DNA from: Diorhabda sublineata
Lineage: Eukaryota > Arthropoda > Insecta > Coleoptera > Chrysomelidae
Direction: 5' to 3'
Length of the DNA stretch: 64,000 nucleotides
NCBI RefSeq assembly: GCF_026230105.1
Contig: NC_079478.1
Coordinates: 13,903,653 to 13,967,652, forward strand
Below, piece after piece: positions 33,400 through 46,353 of this stretch. Under the pieces are notes generated by a model. That model saw nothing but the letters and a program-made list of their open reading frames with translations, was not told where the DNA came from and searched no databases. Both the position numbers and the translations under genes were made by a program. Within the stretch, counting starts at the first letter, position 1. Each line of letters starts with the position of its first letter.

Positions 33400-34640
33400 G
33401 TCTAAAATGTAGAGCGAGTAAGAATCGTACGGGAAACGTTAGAAATGTTAAAAAATGGTGAACATCGTGTTCTTTCTAAAATAGTAACAGATGATGAAAC
33501 ATAATTTCCATTTTATTATATTCTTGCAAGTGCTTTTTAGTGAAAAACTTTGTCACCTATGAAAAATATGACTGATGTGCCCTTCAATTTGAAATTTCAT
33601 GGAAAAAAGATTATCTGAAAAAAATGAGGTTTATTTTTTTGCGTATTTCTCAAAAACTTTTTAAATCTTGAAAGAGATTTTTATAAGAACAGGCAATTTC
33701 TTAAAAAATTCTCTATTCTTAGAACTATATGACCAATATTTATAATTTCTACCGAGGATTTTGAAAATACGCACAAACTTGAGTTTGTGCCAGCCACGTT
33801 CCCTTCAAAATACTATTTAAACATGTTAAATATGAAAATAAATAAAATTTGAAAAAAATCGGGCATTCAAAATGCCGGCAAAAATTTTTATCGCGATTGC
33901 TTGATACTTTATGTGTTGGTTAATTATAAACAATTTTATATAGCTCGAATGTTAACATTGTAAGTGCAACAATTATTGAATAACACATCTCAGATTTTTT
34001 CTTCTTTCGTGAAGCTATTTTTTAAAAGGCTTCAGAATAGATTCCCGCCGAGAGAATTAAAAATTGTTAATTCTCACATTGTTATTAACAATTTACATAG
34101 ATGACAATTTAGTAAGTCAAATTCCCTTTAAATCGTTTCTCAGATTTGAAATATCTCAAATAGTTTTTGAAACATATATAAAAAACCCAAACCTTTTTCT
34201 TCAGTTGATTGTTTATAACTTTAGCAATTTTGTGAACAGCTCTTCAATTTTTTCAAAACATGAAATTCCTAATAGAAAGACACCTCAACGATATTTTTAT
34301 GAGAAGTTTTCATCAAAAAAGTACTTTTTGACCGGACCCGCTAGGATATGTGGATTCAACAACTCCAACTATAACAATGAATAATGTAAATGTTATTGAA
34401 CATCCATCCTATTCGCCTGATTTGGCCATGTGTGTTTGAGGGATATTTTCTGACCCATAGAAAGAGTTACGATTTTGATGTTTTGCAATGAAGGATGATA
34501 TAGATGGGGCAATTTTGAAGATGAAGAAAAATATTTGTAGTTTTCTTGTACCTCAAAATATGTAGCCGTCAGCTATGTATAAGATTGGAATGAAATTGTT
34601 TCCATTCTTAAATATGATAAAAGTTTTATATTGTGCACAC
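33400..34640 (+). pseudogene. Mariner-like transposase split by a foldback insertion
   Basis: Left piece: RIVRETLEMLKNGEHRVLSK and IVTDDET (33422-33503), the segment up to the first catalytic aspartate (usually IVTGDETW). Right piece: VIEHPSYSPDLAM (34392-34430), the third-aspartate region (HP.YSPDLA.CD), followed by degraded KELRF, MKDDIDGAI and a C-terminal tail to about 34620. Between them about 830 bp of unrelated sequence occupies the place of the second aspartate region. Stops in both pieces. Lineage not assigned. Confidence 0.62.
33525..34340. mobile_element. Probable foldback element inserted in a mariner
   Basis: The left edge (AAGTGCTTTTTAGTGAAAAACTT, then AAAAATAT, GAAATTTCATGG) mirrors the right edge read in reverse (AAGTACTTTTTTGATGAAAA, AAAAATAT, GGAATTTCATG). 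The right tip contains GACCGGAC, whose inverse GTCCGGTCAAA resembles the tips of the element at 5195-6014; the left tip is degraded. Inner arms are weakly similar. Lies exactly between two mariner halves. Confidence 0.5.
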
Positions 34641-35412
34641 CAAGCATTACATTATTTTTTTTCAATTATTATTATTTTAATAGGTAGTCACGTTCTCTAG
34701 AGAGTTGAAAAATGAAGCATTCAAATGAATCAACTATTTTAATACTGTGAGAAGTTAGGACTCGAAACGTCAGTAATATTTATATTGCACAATCTTTTTT
34801 CTCATTTCGACAGAGCTTCTTACAATGATCGCAGTTAATAAATCACCATGAAACGCCGTTGAACAAAGTTGCCTTTTAGTCTTTTCCATTCCTTTTTATG
34901 TCATTTGAGAATTTCCATTATACACTTGCTGATTTTGTCTTTTGATCTTAATCAAATTTCAAACACTCAGATTCGTTAAAATTTTCCACTTTTTGTGAAG
35001 AGTCTAGCAACACTTCTTCAATAAATTTGGTAATTACCAACTTTATGTAATTTAGTAGGAGCATTTGAAAGAGAAGTGAGAAGAATTTAATGCGTTTTTT
35101 ATTTCAATTCTTTCATCATATATCGATAGATCAAAAAAAAATTGCTGTTGCCGGGGATATATTTTCAAAGTTACTCATTTCATAGCTCATATTTTGTAAA
35201 TTTGTGGGCTTAATAGTGATATTCATTTTTCCAAGCATGATTTCTCATTTTTTACGCGTATAAAACATCACAAGATCCCCACTCTCAGTGCCTTAATCTA
35301 AGACATACATGCTACGGTCTACCGGAGAGGTTACTTGTATAGCTTTGCTTGCGCAGTTCAACTCAACGTCTGTAGCTTGTATAGACAATTAAAGATATCA
35401 ATAGAAGTTATA
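34641..35412. other. No gene recognised
   Basis: AT-rich, no coding similarity noted. Confidence 0.4.
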
Positions 35413-36260
35413 TTACAAAACCTTGTTTAATATGATTTTAGAGAACGTAATGAGAAAAGCGAAACTAAATAATGAAAATGTTATAATAAATGAAATACAA
35501 GCAGAAGCATGCGCAGACGATGTATCAATATTGGCTAATACAAGAGAAGAACTAATAAAGGCAATCAACAAACTGGAAACATAAGCAGGAAAAGTAGGTC
35601 TAGAAATATACCAAGAAAAACCAAATACATGAAAATAGCAAGATAGGACGAAAGAGGAATAGACCACCTAAGAACGCAGAAATACGTATTTGAAATTGTA
35701 TCCTCGTTCAGTTATCTAGGACAATATGTCACCCGTCTACAAAAGAGAGATAATACAAAGAGAATATCGAATATTTGGAAAAAATTAAAAAAATACTCAA
35801 AAGAAAGAATTTCAGTAAAAAGAACTAAATAAAAATATATTTATAAGACCGGTGATTACGAGCGCCATGGAAACAACTATCATAAATAAAAAGAGAGAAG
35901 ATAATCGAGAAAAAAATACTGAGAACTATACAGGGATCAAATATTACAGGAAATGGAGACTAAAGGTTGAAGAAAAATGAAGAAATAGGAATAGAATTAG
36001 AAGAAGAAAATATAATAAGATATATAAAAGCATAAAGACTAAATTGGGCAGGACACATCATGAGAAGGAAACCTACAGAAATGGTGAGGAGTAACAAAAT
36101 GGATACCTTTATGACCAAGAGGCAGAGGCAGACCAAGAAATAGCTAAAAAAATCAAATTGAAGAAGATACGAGAATCCTAGACATAGTAGTCTGGAAAGC
36201 AAAATACAGAAACAAAAAACTAACAAAAATAACAATAGGATAATCCTTTTCAATGAAGGG
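35413..36260 (+). pseudogene. LINE ORF2 remnant (RT catalytic box to C-terminus)
   Basis: The frame from about 35428 reads FNMILENVMRKAKLNNENVI, NEIQAEACADDVSILANTRE and ELIKAINKLET. ACADDVSILA is the RT motif C, with the catalytic aspartate pair kept. Then KYVFEIVSSFSYLGQYVT (about 35680-35735), and after several frame changes RLNWAGHIMRRKPTEMV (about 36033-36085), the L.W.GH..RR segment of insect LINEs. Stops occur throughout, and nothing before motif B is present, so it is 5' truncated. It resembles, but is not a copy of, the LINE at 18740-20310. Confidence 0.78.
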
Positions 36261-36984
36261 ATTTGTAGGCGTACAAAGCTATAGCCATAGCCATAATCCA
36301 AGAGATTCGAATAAATGAAAATATTTATAATAAAAAATAAGTTCTACTAGTTTCAGAATACACCCTGTTTATTTGTAAGGTAACGGTGAAAGATTGAAGG
36401 ATAAAAACTAAACGTGTCTGTGCTAAAATAAAAAGTAATAAAAGTATTTATGAAATATTAGCTTTTATATCAAGGTAAAAAATAACTATGATTTTGCTTT
36501 AAAATTTCCCTTGTGGTTATCGTTTTCATCAAATGAAATGAACGTGTTCTCTCTAGAGAAATACAGAGAGAGACAGAGAAAACTAGGGAACAAAATTCAT
36601 GAAAATTATTTTACCGACGAATCGGTATCTCGAATTCCTCCTATTTCCGGAGCTTGCTCAAGACGTTTGGCCTAAAAATAATCGAATGATTTTCAGTGAA
36701 AGCGCCTTGATTATACACATCCCCTTCCGAAACCGGAATAGGGTAAAGAAACTTAACAGGATGAGATTAATGTTTAGGTAGCAAAATTCAATGTCTTCAT
36801 ATATAAATTTTATATCGGACAGTCCAAACAAAATTACAAATACAGTGAAAATGATAATATCGGTTTTTTATAGTTTTATTTTCATAGTTTTCTATAGAAA
36901 CCTTCTATACTAGTAGTACGTTTTAGAATTGCTAATTAATTAATTCATTCTGCGATCTATACCTTTTTTACATGACATCAAATG
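36261..36984. other. No gene recognised
   Basis: AT-rich. A GA-rich run (AGAGAGACAGAGAAAAC) lies near 36566. Confidence 0.4.
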
Positions 36985-37770
36985 TGAAAAATTCAAAAAC
37001 CATTTATTTTTATCTTTTACAAAAAACATTATTTTTCCTCGAATTTGATAAAATCTTACCTATTTATGTCTCAAACACATTGTAATTTATTTTATTTGAA
37101 ATATTGTATTTTTTCACTGTATTTTGACTTAATATCTGATGGTGTAAGAAATATAACCATCACCATGATAAGTTTTTTAGAAAAGGCAAAGAAAACGATA
37201 AAAAACTCGCATCCTAAAATTTTCTTTGTTGATTATGTACAATTTTTAGACATTTATTAAATTCTTAGACTGTACTTATGTTTATTAATGTAACATGGAA
37301 TTTCAGGTTTTGCGTGTAATTAAACTTCTAATTAATAATTGATTAAAAAAATTTGGATGATTTTTTTTCGTTTCTTTATTAACTTTTCTGAGAAAATTTA
37401 CCATGATGATGGTATTATTTTTTTACACCATCAGAAAGTGGAGATTTCAACGAACAAAAATCTCACCGAATTTTCAAAAAAAAGCCGATACTTTAACAGG
37501 AAAATTTTCAATTGAAAATTAGGGTGTTTTTTACAAAGTAAGATTAAATAATAAATATTTCAAAACAAATGAATTACAGTGCATTTGGGACATAAAAAGG
37601 TACGTTTACACCAAAGTTCGTAAAAAACTGTTTTTTGGGACTTGTTGTTTTGCCGGAATTCGAGATTTTAAACTCACCCTCTTTCCCTATCCTATAGCAG
37701 ATCGCTCGTAAATTATTTCTCCTTTCATTTTTATTATATTCTCTGCTATTTTCAATAGTTTTCCTAATCC
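36985..37770. mobile_element. Foldback element, copy 1 (left arm shortened)
   Basis: The right half, read in reverse, repeats the left half: GTGTAAGAAATATAACCATC against GTGTAAAAAAATAATACCATC, and TTACCTATTTATGTCTCAAA against GTACCTTTTTATGTCCCAAA. The left arm lacks an internal stretch that the right arm keeps, and its outer end is not clear. The same sequence, including ATGAATTACAGTGCATTTG (37569) and TTTTTAGACATTTATTAAA in the spacer, occurs in the element at 41997-43121, so they are two copies of one family. No coding sequence recognised. Confidence 0.75.
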
Positions 37771-39936
37771 TAATATGATTTTTTTTTGTTTAAAAAATTA
37801 TCGATTCTGGTCCATTCGAATGCTCATCGAGAAACTATTTTGATAATGGTGTTTCCAGAAAGCCAATTTCTTCTCCTTTAAAAACATTACGACCTTGTTG
37901 ACTCTAGTATCAATTCATTATTTCTCCTGATATGTTTTAGTACACCTGTTAATTACAGCTACGCAAATGATTATTTTTCTGTGGTTTATTAAAGAGGTAA
38001 TCAATTAAATAAAACTACTATCTTCAATTCAAGTACAAATTAGGAAATGAAATATTTATCATCGTAGTGTGAACATTCTGCTTGTCAATTAGTAAAATGT
38101 GCAGACAGATGCACTGAATTACGAAAAAACGTAAAAGAAAACTACATTAATTGTTGTTAATTTACTTATAATTGGGAAAAAAGCGAATAATTCAATGAAT
38201 TCATTTCTGTTGTAACATTTTCACTGCTCACAGCTTGCGTTACTTTTGTTGTTATAAACATTATACGATATAAACTTACCAACTTCCTTTTGTAAATAAT
38301 TTTCTTTATAAGATATTTTGTCATATTATCTTTGAGAGAGAAATATTTACATTTTATACTTCATATCTCTTTTGTAGTTTTGTATATACTTGTTGGTGAC
38401 ATACTGGCTGCCTGGAATTTAAGTTATTTAGTACAGTTTAATTTGTCCTTTTGTTGTACTAGTTTTATATAAACAAATTAAATGTTTGGTTTATTTTATT
38501 TTGAGGTTAAGTCTTGGTATACAGGACGCAAACATTATTCGAAATTTGCCAGACTGGTTGCAGAATTATGTTGCTTGTAAGAGCAAAGTTGCTTCCCCAT
38601 AGAAGGTTCTAGCAGCATCTAGTTAACTGTTCACGAATTAAGTTATTCGTGCAGTATTTTTGTAAATTTCGCGGATATTAATTTTTGGTTGTTCAGTCCG
38701 TTAAAAGATTGTTTTGATGAGTGATTTGTTAGCTGGTGTTTTTGAAATTGAGCTATTCTTGTACCTGGCTAGATTATCGTCATGACGTGTGACCCGACTT
38801 TGCTCAATAAGTCTGCTGCTAACTTCATCCATATTTTCCTTTTGACTGTCAACTGATGTGGAATTTTTCATTATGGATTTGATTATAAATTTTTAAATTT
38901 GGCTCCAATTTTATATTTGCGGAAGTCGTGTTATTTCCGACTGAGAATTTGACAATTGGAGAGATAGTTACTTTGTTCTTTTGGTCAGCGACCGTGCTAG
39001 CGTGAAGATTAATTTCTCCATAGATTTTTGAAAAGTAGGATTTTGCCGGCCTAAAGGAGCCTTCCGCCGATTTCAAAAATTCTGGAATATAAAATCGTTA
39101 ATTGACTTTTTTTGTAAAAGCAGAAACAGTTCTAATTATTGCCTTATAAACTAGGCTAGGCTCCAAATTATAGACTAACTTCTTTTTTTAATTGCATTCA
39201 GGAAATGTTAAAAATTTAAGTTATAAATTGTTTTTTTAGTAGTCTATAAATTGACAACATTTTTCACAGATTGCATGTTGTATATTTTTCTTTCTTATCT
39301 AATTAGGGATCTAGTTTTGGACATAGGACCTTTATTGGAGTTTAAAACTTAGACGGCTTTAATTTGGATTTAACGTCAAACTTCGACTCGTGGAACTACC
39401 TAGTCAGGGACAATTAACTGAATGAACTTCTTTAATTCATAACCGCATTCCACGGATATGGTCCTATTTGAGTAGCGACCCATTTGGGAACTTGAAAGCA
39501 TACAAAATTTTTGTACATCTTCAACACAACAAAATTTTGCAACGAACACTGACAACACACATTAACATCATGAACTTAGTCGGAGCCCAAAATGTAACCT
39601 TTTAGGTTACACTCCATTCTTTAAATTTAGAAAATGTACTAGGCATTGGAATCAAGCTAGACGTTCGTTTAAGAATGATAGTTTCTTTGTCACACTAGAA
39701 TAAAAAACCTTTAAAATTACCGCAATTCTAGATAATTCATGTATTTAATTAATATACAAAGTCATGATGAAGTAATGTACACAATTCATAAAACGTTAAG
39801 CTGTCATTTTTGATAAAAATGCAAAAACACGTCATTTAAGAAATAACAAAGAGAATGAATAAAAACAAAATTTATTTTGAATTCATAAAAAAAACTGTTT
39901 ATTTGTGTCATTTAGTGATATACCAATTTTATTATT
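37771..39936. other. No gene recognised
   Basis: A minus-strand frame at 38849-39076 (FRPAKSYFSKIYGEINLHAS, then KVTISPIVKFSVG) has protein-like composition but no family signature. A short palindrome (TGTAACCT-TTT-AGGTTACA) lies at about 39594-39612. Confidence 0.35.
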
Positions 39937-40575
39937 ATGATTTCTTTAACCGAAAAGGAAAGGATAGAAAATTCAATGATGGTAGGTTACGGCGATAGAC
40001 TAGTCATGAGAAGCACTTTGAAAGACCTCCAATTGCTGGGAGTCCACTAAGCTGAATTGTTGCAAAATTTAATGGAAAGGGAAGCATGGCAGATGTTCTG
40101 AAATCAGAAAGCGATGATGCAGTATTAAATATTTTTCTGTCATTAGAAGATAACCCACACGGAACTACAACAGAAATTGTGCTACAACAAAATGGTAATC
40201 AGTCAGTTGTAGTAAGTACAATTTGTTCACAAACTCTAAGGAGATGATACAAACAGACCAGTCTGTCCGAGGAGTCGTATGGAATTTTATGAGATTTTCA
40301 TGAGGCATTGTGAGGAAAATTTTCTTAATAGTCTAATACTTTCAGACGTGGCAACATTCTGTTTAAGTGGTACCTAAATCGATTTAATTGTTGCTATTAA
40401 GCTGGGGAAAATCCCCACTGTATTCAGCCAAAACACACAAAGCCCCCCCCAAATACTAAATGTGTGAGTAGGAACCGTAAGGGAAGATTTATTGTCCTTA
40501 TTTCTTTTGCTGACAGTTAAAAGCTGAGCATATTTGGAACATCTTCGTATAGCAGTACTTCCGGACATACTTGTG

Positions 40576-40580
<5 letters not shown>
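39937..40580 (+). pseudogene. Tc1/mariner-superfamily (DDE_3-type) transposase fragment
   Basis: An ATG at 39937 begins MISLTEKERIENSMMVGYGD, the N-terminus of an insect transposase family. Other frames then give FNGKGSMADVLKSES, LEDNPHGTTTEI, MEFYEIFMRHCEENFLN and LILSDVATFCLSGT (first catalytic region, usually VIFSDEATFCLNG, about 40328-40375), and RFNCCY followed by ENPHCIQPKHTK (about 40382-40440; usual form VNRHNCRYW...NPHW). D is kept in SDVATF but the following glutamate is lost. The second and third catalytic regions are absent. At least five frame changes. A TAG microsatellite adjoins the right end. Confidence 0.8.

Positions 40581-40609
<29 letters not shown>
40576..40609. repeat. 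(GTA)n trinucleotide microsatellite
   Basis: About eleven uninterrupted GTA units. On the minus strand it produces a poly-threonine run in an otherwise meaningless open frame. Confidence 0.97.
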
Positions 40610-41996
40610 AGACAACTTGAGAAAAATGATTTATTGTCAAAAAACTGTTACAATTTGTCTCTTGAAAACTAAAAAACAAACATAAAAGTAACTAAATCAA
40701 GATACAAATAAAAAAAGTTTCAATATACATTTTAATATATACATAGTCTTAATATGTGATGGTTTCTGGTTATCCACTTTGAAGGTAGGTAGACTTTAAT
40801 CAATGGAGTGGCCAACTAGGTCAACTAATCTTACGCTCCTTGATATTTTTCTGGACAAACATTTAAAAATTTGGGTCTACCTTAAACAACTAATCAAAAC
40901 GCACATAGTTTCTCTAGGATAACAGCGACTCAGCTACAGTCAGAGCTTTTTATTTGATGATATTTGTATTTAAATTTGTTGCTAGCTCTAGCTCCTCTAG
41001 TTTCTTGACATTTCAAAATATACAGAGTGGACTATGTGTTTCCCAATTATTCTGAAAAGTTTTATCACTTCTAATTGGTGGTAATATTTATAGATTGTCT
41101 ACATTCAACAACTGGCAAAAATCGAAGATCTTTTGATATAGCTACTCCTCGTCGATAATTTATTTTACATTAGCGAAAGAAGTTTTGAAATCGGTCAGTT
41201 TTCCTCGAATTTCTTTGGTTTTCAAACAGCCAGTTTCTTTCTATTTAACTTCGAGAAATTGCTGCTTCTAGCAAATTACCACATTCCCAATACGTTAAAA
41301 ATGAACACGGTCGTTATATTTTAGTAGCTCTTGACAAAATATCCAAAGAAATATATATAATTTATCAAAGTATTCGCTTGAATAAACATCCGTATCCAAC
41401 GAACCACATAATATCTCCATCCTTTTTCACTCGTCGACACATACACAAAGTTTATTTGCTCAAGTCTGTAAAGGCTCTGTTTTTTAAGGGTTACGACAAA
41501 AAAAATCGTTCGCCGATTTCCATATTTTCTACACACATCCCAAATAATAATTCCTGTATAATTTTTTTGCGAATAGAATTACTTCTATAATCGTTACGTG
41601 TCTGTGTATGTCGATGTATTTTCATCAAGGGGCGCCACGCAATTCGGGTTTACGACCCACGATACTTGAATGTAATATTGTTCCATCAAGTTGTACTTGA
41701 AACAGATTTCTGTTATCATACAAAAACGTAAAAATAATGAAAACAAAATGAATTGTATTTGAACGAATCAAGATTTTGATATTTTCCAATTTTTTGGGAG
41801 AGTGGTAAATTGAAAGAATTCATATGAAGAAATAAAAATGAAATAATAACCGAACAGAAATTGAATAAAACAAATTTTTTACCGATACATTGGAAATCAG
41901 ATTACTATATTTATTTAAGTTAAATATTCGAAAATTTTCAAATTCGATATTTATGTTAAAAATCAAAAGCTAACGAACAATTATACTATTAGACTA
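40610..41996. other. No gene recognised
   Basis: AT-rich; an open pair of frames at 41321-41590 on opposite strands has no signature. Confidence 0.4.
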
Positions 41997-43121
41997 GGGT
42001 AGAGCCTTTAAAAATGAAAAAAAAAATAGTAGAAAAATTAAACCCATTTGAAAATGAGATAAAACTAAAAGGAAAATTTACGGGTGATTTGAGGTCGGGG
42101 AGGGAAAGGGGGTGAGTTTTTGAGAGAAAATCACGGTTTATCCCGATTTCTGGCAAAACTAAAAGTCCCATGGAAAGAAGTTGCAGAATTGTAGACAATA
42201 AAAAGATTTACAAGTCTTGCATTCACAATTTTTTCACATAACCTGAAAATTTACGTAAAAAATAGATTCAAAAATCCAAGTTTGTGGATCTTTATTTTGA
42301 TCACGAAATTTGATAAAAATTCACCTTTCTATGTCCCAAACAAATTTGATTTAAAATATTTATTTTCCCAAATTATTTCAAATAAATATCAGTAAAGCAG
42401 CCAAATTTTTAAACGAAAATTCTCCTGTCAAAATATCATCTTTTTGGAGATAATCGGTGAACTTTCTATTCTTTGAAATTTCTACTTTCAGATTGTGTAA
42501 GAAACTTTACCATCACACTGGTAAATTTCTTGGAAAAGGCAAAAAACGAAAAAAAACTCGCACCCAAAAATGCTCTTTGATGTTCAATTTTTAGATATTC
42601 ATTAAAGCTTTAGACTCTATTTACTTATATTTATCAATACATGGCATCTCATGTTTTTCGTGTAATTAATTTTAATACGTAACTAAAACTTGCACTAACA
42701 ACTGAAAAGAAAATTGTGACTTTTTTTGTTTTTTTTTGCATTTTGTGAGAAAATTTACAATGGCACTATCAGAAAGTAGAGATTTCAACGAACCAAAAAC
42801 TCACCGGCGTTATAAAAAAAACTGACATTTTGAAGAAAGAATTTTCGATTGAAAATTTGGGTGCTTTTTCAACGTTAAGTCAAAATAAGGTTAAATAAAA
42901 AATATTTCGAAACACATGAATTACAGTGCATTTGTGACACAAAAAGGTATGCTTTTATCAGATTTCATTAAAAAATAATGTTTTTTGTGAACGATAAAAA
43001 AAATCGAGATAAACCAATTCTTACCCTTAAAAACTCAATCCTTCCCCGACCTCGAAATCTGACGTAAATTATTTTTTCTTTCTTTCTTATTATATTCTTT
43101 TGCATTGGATGGAATCCACCC
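41997..43121. mobile_element. Foldback element, copy 2 (1.1 kb, most complete)
   Basis: Nearly the whole element is an inverted repeat. Outer arms: GAGGTCGGGGAGGGAAAG at 42091 against GAGGTCGGGGAAGGATTG (reverse of about 43043-43060); GAGTTTTTGAG against GAGTTTTTAAG; GGTTTATCCCGATTT against GGTTTATCTCGATTT. Inner arms: GAAAATTCTCCTGTCAAAAT against GAAAATTCTTTCTTCAAAAT and TTGAAATTTCTACTTTCAGA against TTGAAATCTCTACTTTCTGA. The tips TAGGGTAGAG (41995) and, reversed, TAGGGTGGAT (ending 43123) are each preceded by TA, consistent with a TA target. The spacer around 42580-42660 is shared with copy 1. The motif TTGTAGA at 42189 and the sequence after it resemble the arms of the 5195 element. Confidence 0.82.
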
Positions 43122-43849
43122 TACTATTATATTTTTGGCTTGAATAATTATCAACCCTGGTTTATAAGTGTTCGAAAATAAAATAATTCAATAATTTAAA
43201 ATGTTTTATAATTGACTTTCAATAACATTAACCAAAACTACATGATCTTTGAACAAGTTAATGTTGAATAACAAAAACTTTTAGTGGATTTTTGAAATAC
43301 ATATCATTGATGTCGAATAGAGGTTACAACAAAATATATCGAAATCCAGTTTCAAACCGTTCCAAATTTTGAGCAATAACAGTTGGTTTCACCACTACAC
43401 ACTTCATTCAAAACGCTAGTCATCTGAGTGATTTAATGAATCGGCAAAAGGCATCGATCGGTGAGTTGCCTCTATAGACTACTGGCTGTTTTTATCCGAA
43501 AAAAATGCTATGAGATGAGAAATATCAGAAATTATAGTTGAAATGCCAAAGAAAAATTATTCTATCAGAATAACATTGGTTGAAAAAGCATTGGACAAAT
43601 TATATTATTTTTAAGGAAACCGTCGTAATGATTCTTCTGATCAAATCTATTAAATTTATCAACAATCCACAGGTAATGTCGAGGCATTGGCGCCTCAATG
43701 GATACCTGAAGACGCTAGGTTCAATGTAACGTGCAGATTCCACCACGAATGGTACGAAACATCTATCCATATCTAGCATTCCACTACACTACAGCAAAAA
43801 ACGGTACAATAGATTGTATCGTAGTAATCTATATCAAAATCTTATATTC
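43122..43849. other. No gene recognised
   Basis: AT-rich sequence between a foldback and a Penelope-like fragment; no coding similarity noted. Confidence 0.4.
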
Positions 43850-44840
43850 ATGGTTCTAAATGTTCTTGATTTTAGCTCTCTTCTGTTTGCGTATTTATAG
43901 TAATCAATAGATCATGAACATCAAAATAAGAATAAAATCAAAATAGAAATTTGTTCTAATAAGAAAAATTAATTCTTCTTCAGTTCTTACATCTCAAATA
44001 TGTAGCAGTAATTAATTAAATTATTAGTAGTTTTATTAGAATTTATAATATAGAGCTATAAATTTTACTTAAATTACTTAGGTATTTTTAATCATTTATA
44101 GCTTTTTCGTTCTTTGAATGTGAACCATTTTTAAAAATTCTCCTTTTCGTGTATTAGATTCCGTTCCAAAAATTCTTGAATCTTTATAATTGAATTTATG
44201 TTTTCTTTTTATATTTCATGGTTCGTTAATCCACATTTTTTTTATCGTATTGATGACCTTTTAGTCTATTTTCCAAATACTGAAATGTCTGCCCTATGTA
44301 GACAGCGTCGCAATTAGTACAAAGTACTTGATATATAATATCACTTCTTTTGTTTTTTGTTGTTTTAGATTTCAATTTAGTGAAATGTATTAAATCCTTT
44401 ATGACTTATATTAATATCATATTTATTGAAATAATTCGATAGTTGTTGGGATAGTCCTTGTACATATGGTAAGGAAAAATGTTTCGTTACTATTTTGCTT
44501 TTTAATTGATTGTAGTATCTGTTTATTCTTTTTTTAAATATATTTTTTCTAGATAATTATTTTCCTTTAATGCAGTTTTTGCTTTTTGAATAGCTAAGCA
44601 TCTAAATTCACAATCTGATACTGATTATCACTGATCTTTTTGTGACAGGATGACACGAATTGAAGTTTAAATATCTTGACGACCAAGTTGGTTTCGTATA
44701 CCATTCCGTTCTTATGTCATTGTTAATTTTATTTAATGTCACGCCAAGAAAATTGATTTTGTTATTTTGTATATACATAACTTATACATGCATCTTTATG
44801 AATTATTCAAAATCGGGTTAAAGAGTTTTTGTTCATCAAA
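43850..44840 (-). pseudogene. Penelope-like element fragment, copy A (RT end and GIY-YIG endonuclease)
   Basis: Leftwards from 44775: IQNNKINFLGVTLNKINNDI and EWYTKPTWSSRYLNFNSCHP, the INFLD.T..........WYRKPT.S.R.LN..S.HP end of Penelope-type RT, then REFRCLAIQ-like and KRINRYYNQLKSKIVTKHFS, LPYVQGLSQQLSNYF and NKYDINISHKG (44385-44560), and TLCTNCDAVYIGQT-like GIY-YIG core (about 44290-44335; the visible residues are LCTNCDAVYIGQTFQYLENR). Further on, KDSRIFGTE-like, TRKGEFLKM and LSNLSKIYSS-like sequence (44050-44200) matches the FLEMFHI...LS..Y..I ending. Penelope-like elements combine a telomerase-related RT with a GIY-YIG nuclease that nicks the target. Stops and frameshifts are common, and the RT core is missing. 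Confidence 0.85.
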
Positions 44841-46264
44841 CCAAATGATTACTGATCGATTCCTTACTTGAATTGCCGTTAACTGAACACAACGTTTCCC
44901 TGATATCAAAATTAGCAACAATTTGGACCGGATATGCTTTCATGGCATAACGTATTCAAATCTGTAAACCGGACGAAGTGAAACTATTGAATCACCCATT
45001 AGTTCACTCGATCTTACTTTTTTATATTAAAAATCTAAAACCGATCTGTCAGTCACACCCCAAAACAGAAAGTAAATAGACCTGCAATGCTACAAAATTT
45101 GTTACCACGTTAAATCATTGTTCATTGGTCAGTGGAGAACATTTTGAACAATTAAATCGATTAAATGGAAATATTTTAAGGTGAGATAAATGAGTTCTTA
45201 ATATTGTGAAGTTTTCTGGCAATGTAAGCGATGCAAATAGGGACGGACATGCCGACAAAGGATGTAATAAAAAGGCCTTGTACAACACCTCATACAAAGA
45301 CTTTAAACACAAGGGAACTTCGAAAAGCGTATCCGAAGCCACGTGCCTGAATTAAAGGGATTCATTATTCGCAATATACCAAAGAAAGAAAAATAGTATG
45401 AGAATGTGTACGGGGAGAAGAACGAACGAAAAGGGCCGCTTATGGGGTATTAACAAAGGAAAACAAAAACCACAATAAAGTCAACAAGGGTTTTTGTAAA
45501 GGATCAGCGATTATGCTCCTTATTTTGTTATAATTAGAGGAGTTTTTATGTACAAAAGAAAGTTATATGTATTTTTTTGTCATTTACTCTTCGGTCAATT
45601 TTATTTTGTGGGGTTCTAGGGTGCTTTCTATTCAATTTCTATTATTACTCATGGAAAAGTACATACTGTGTACATTTGGAATCTGCATTGGAGATTTTAA
45701 GCTATTCGATACAAAGGAAGCCGATGGATGAACTGTATTTATAATACAAAATCTGAAGACAACAGAGCATAATTAGAGCAAAGTAGCAATAATAAATACA
45801 GAATCAGCCTCCAAGCAGGCTAAAATACAAACCCCACTATTAGTATACAGAGGAATCTGTAAAACTGAAAAGTAGAAACGGTTTCGACCACGGAAATCAT
45901 AGTAGTACTCAATACAGGTAGGTTGCAAAGAATTTTAAAAACATTGATATACATTAGCTGCTTTATCACCCAAAACTCAACATTTTCAAAACATATTTTT
46001 TTCCTTGTTTTGCCACGTAGACAGCGATCTTTCTTAAAATTGAGAGAAAGGCGTCTTGAAATATATCCATGGACCTATTTAAACATAAATATGATCAAAA
46101 AGTGGAACATAATCAAGTAGTTAGGGCCCGACTGAAATAAGCATAGAAAGAAGTTCAAACTGATAAAAGGTTGGAGGGACGACGAGGCTACGCTGAATAA
46201 ACAATAAATGGAAAGATCTGATCACGTTGAAGTTAATAGTAAAAACGAAGTAGTATTAATAATG

Positions 46265-46266
<2 letters not shown>
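44841..46266. other. No gene recognised
   Basis: AT-rich; short unassigned frames at 45115-45342 (minus) and 45923-46120 (plus). Confidence 0.4.

Positions 46267-46353
<87 letters not shown>

Noticed and set aside
40374..40679. Minus-strand frame with a poly-threonine run
   Set aside because: The threonines come from the (GTA)n microsatellite and the rest is antisense to a transposase remnant.
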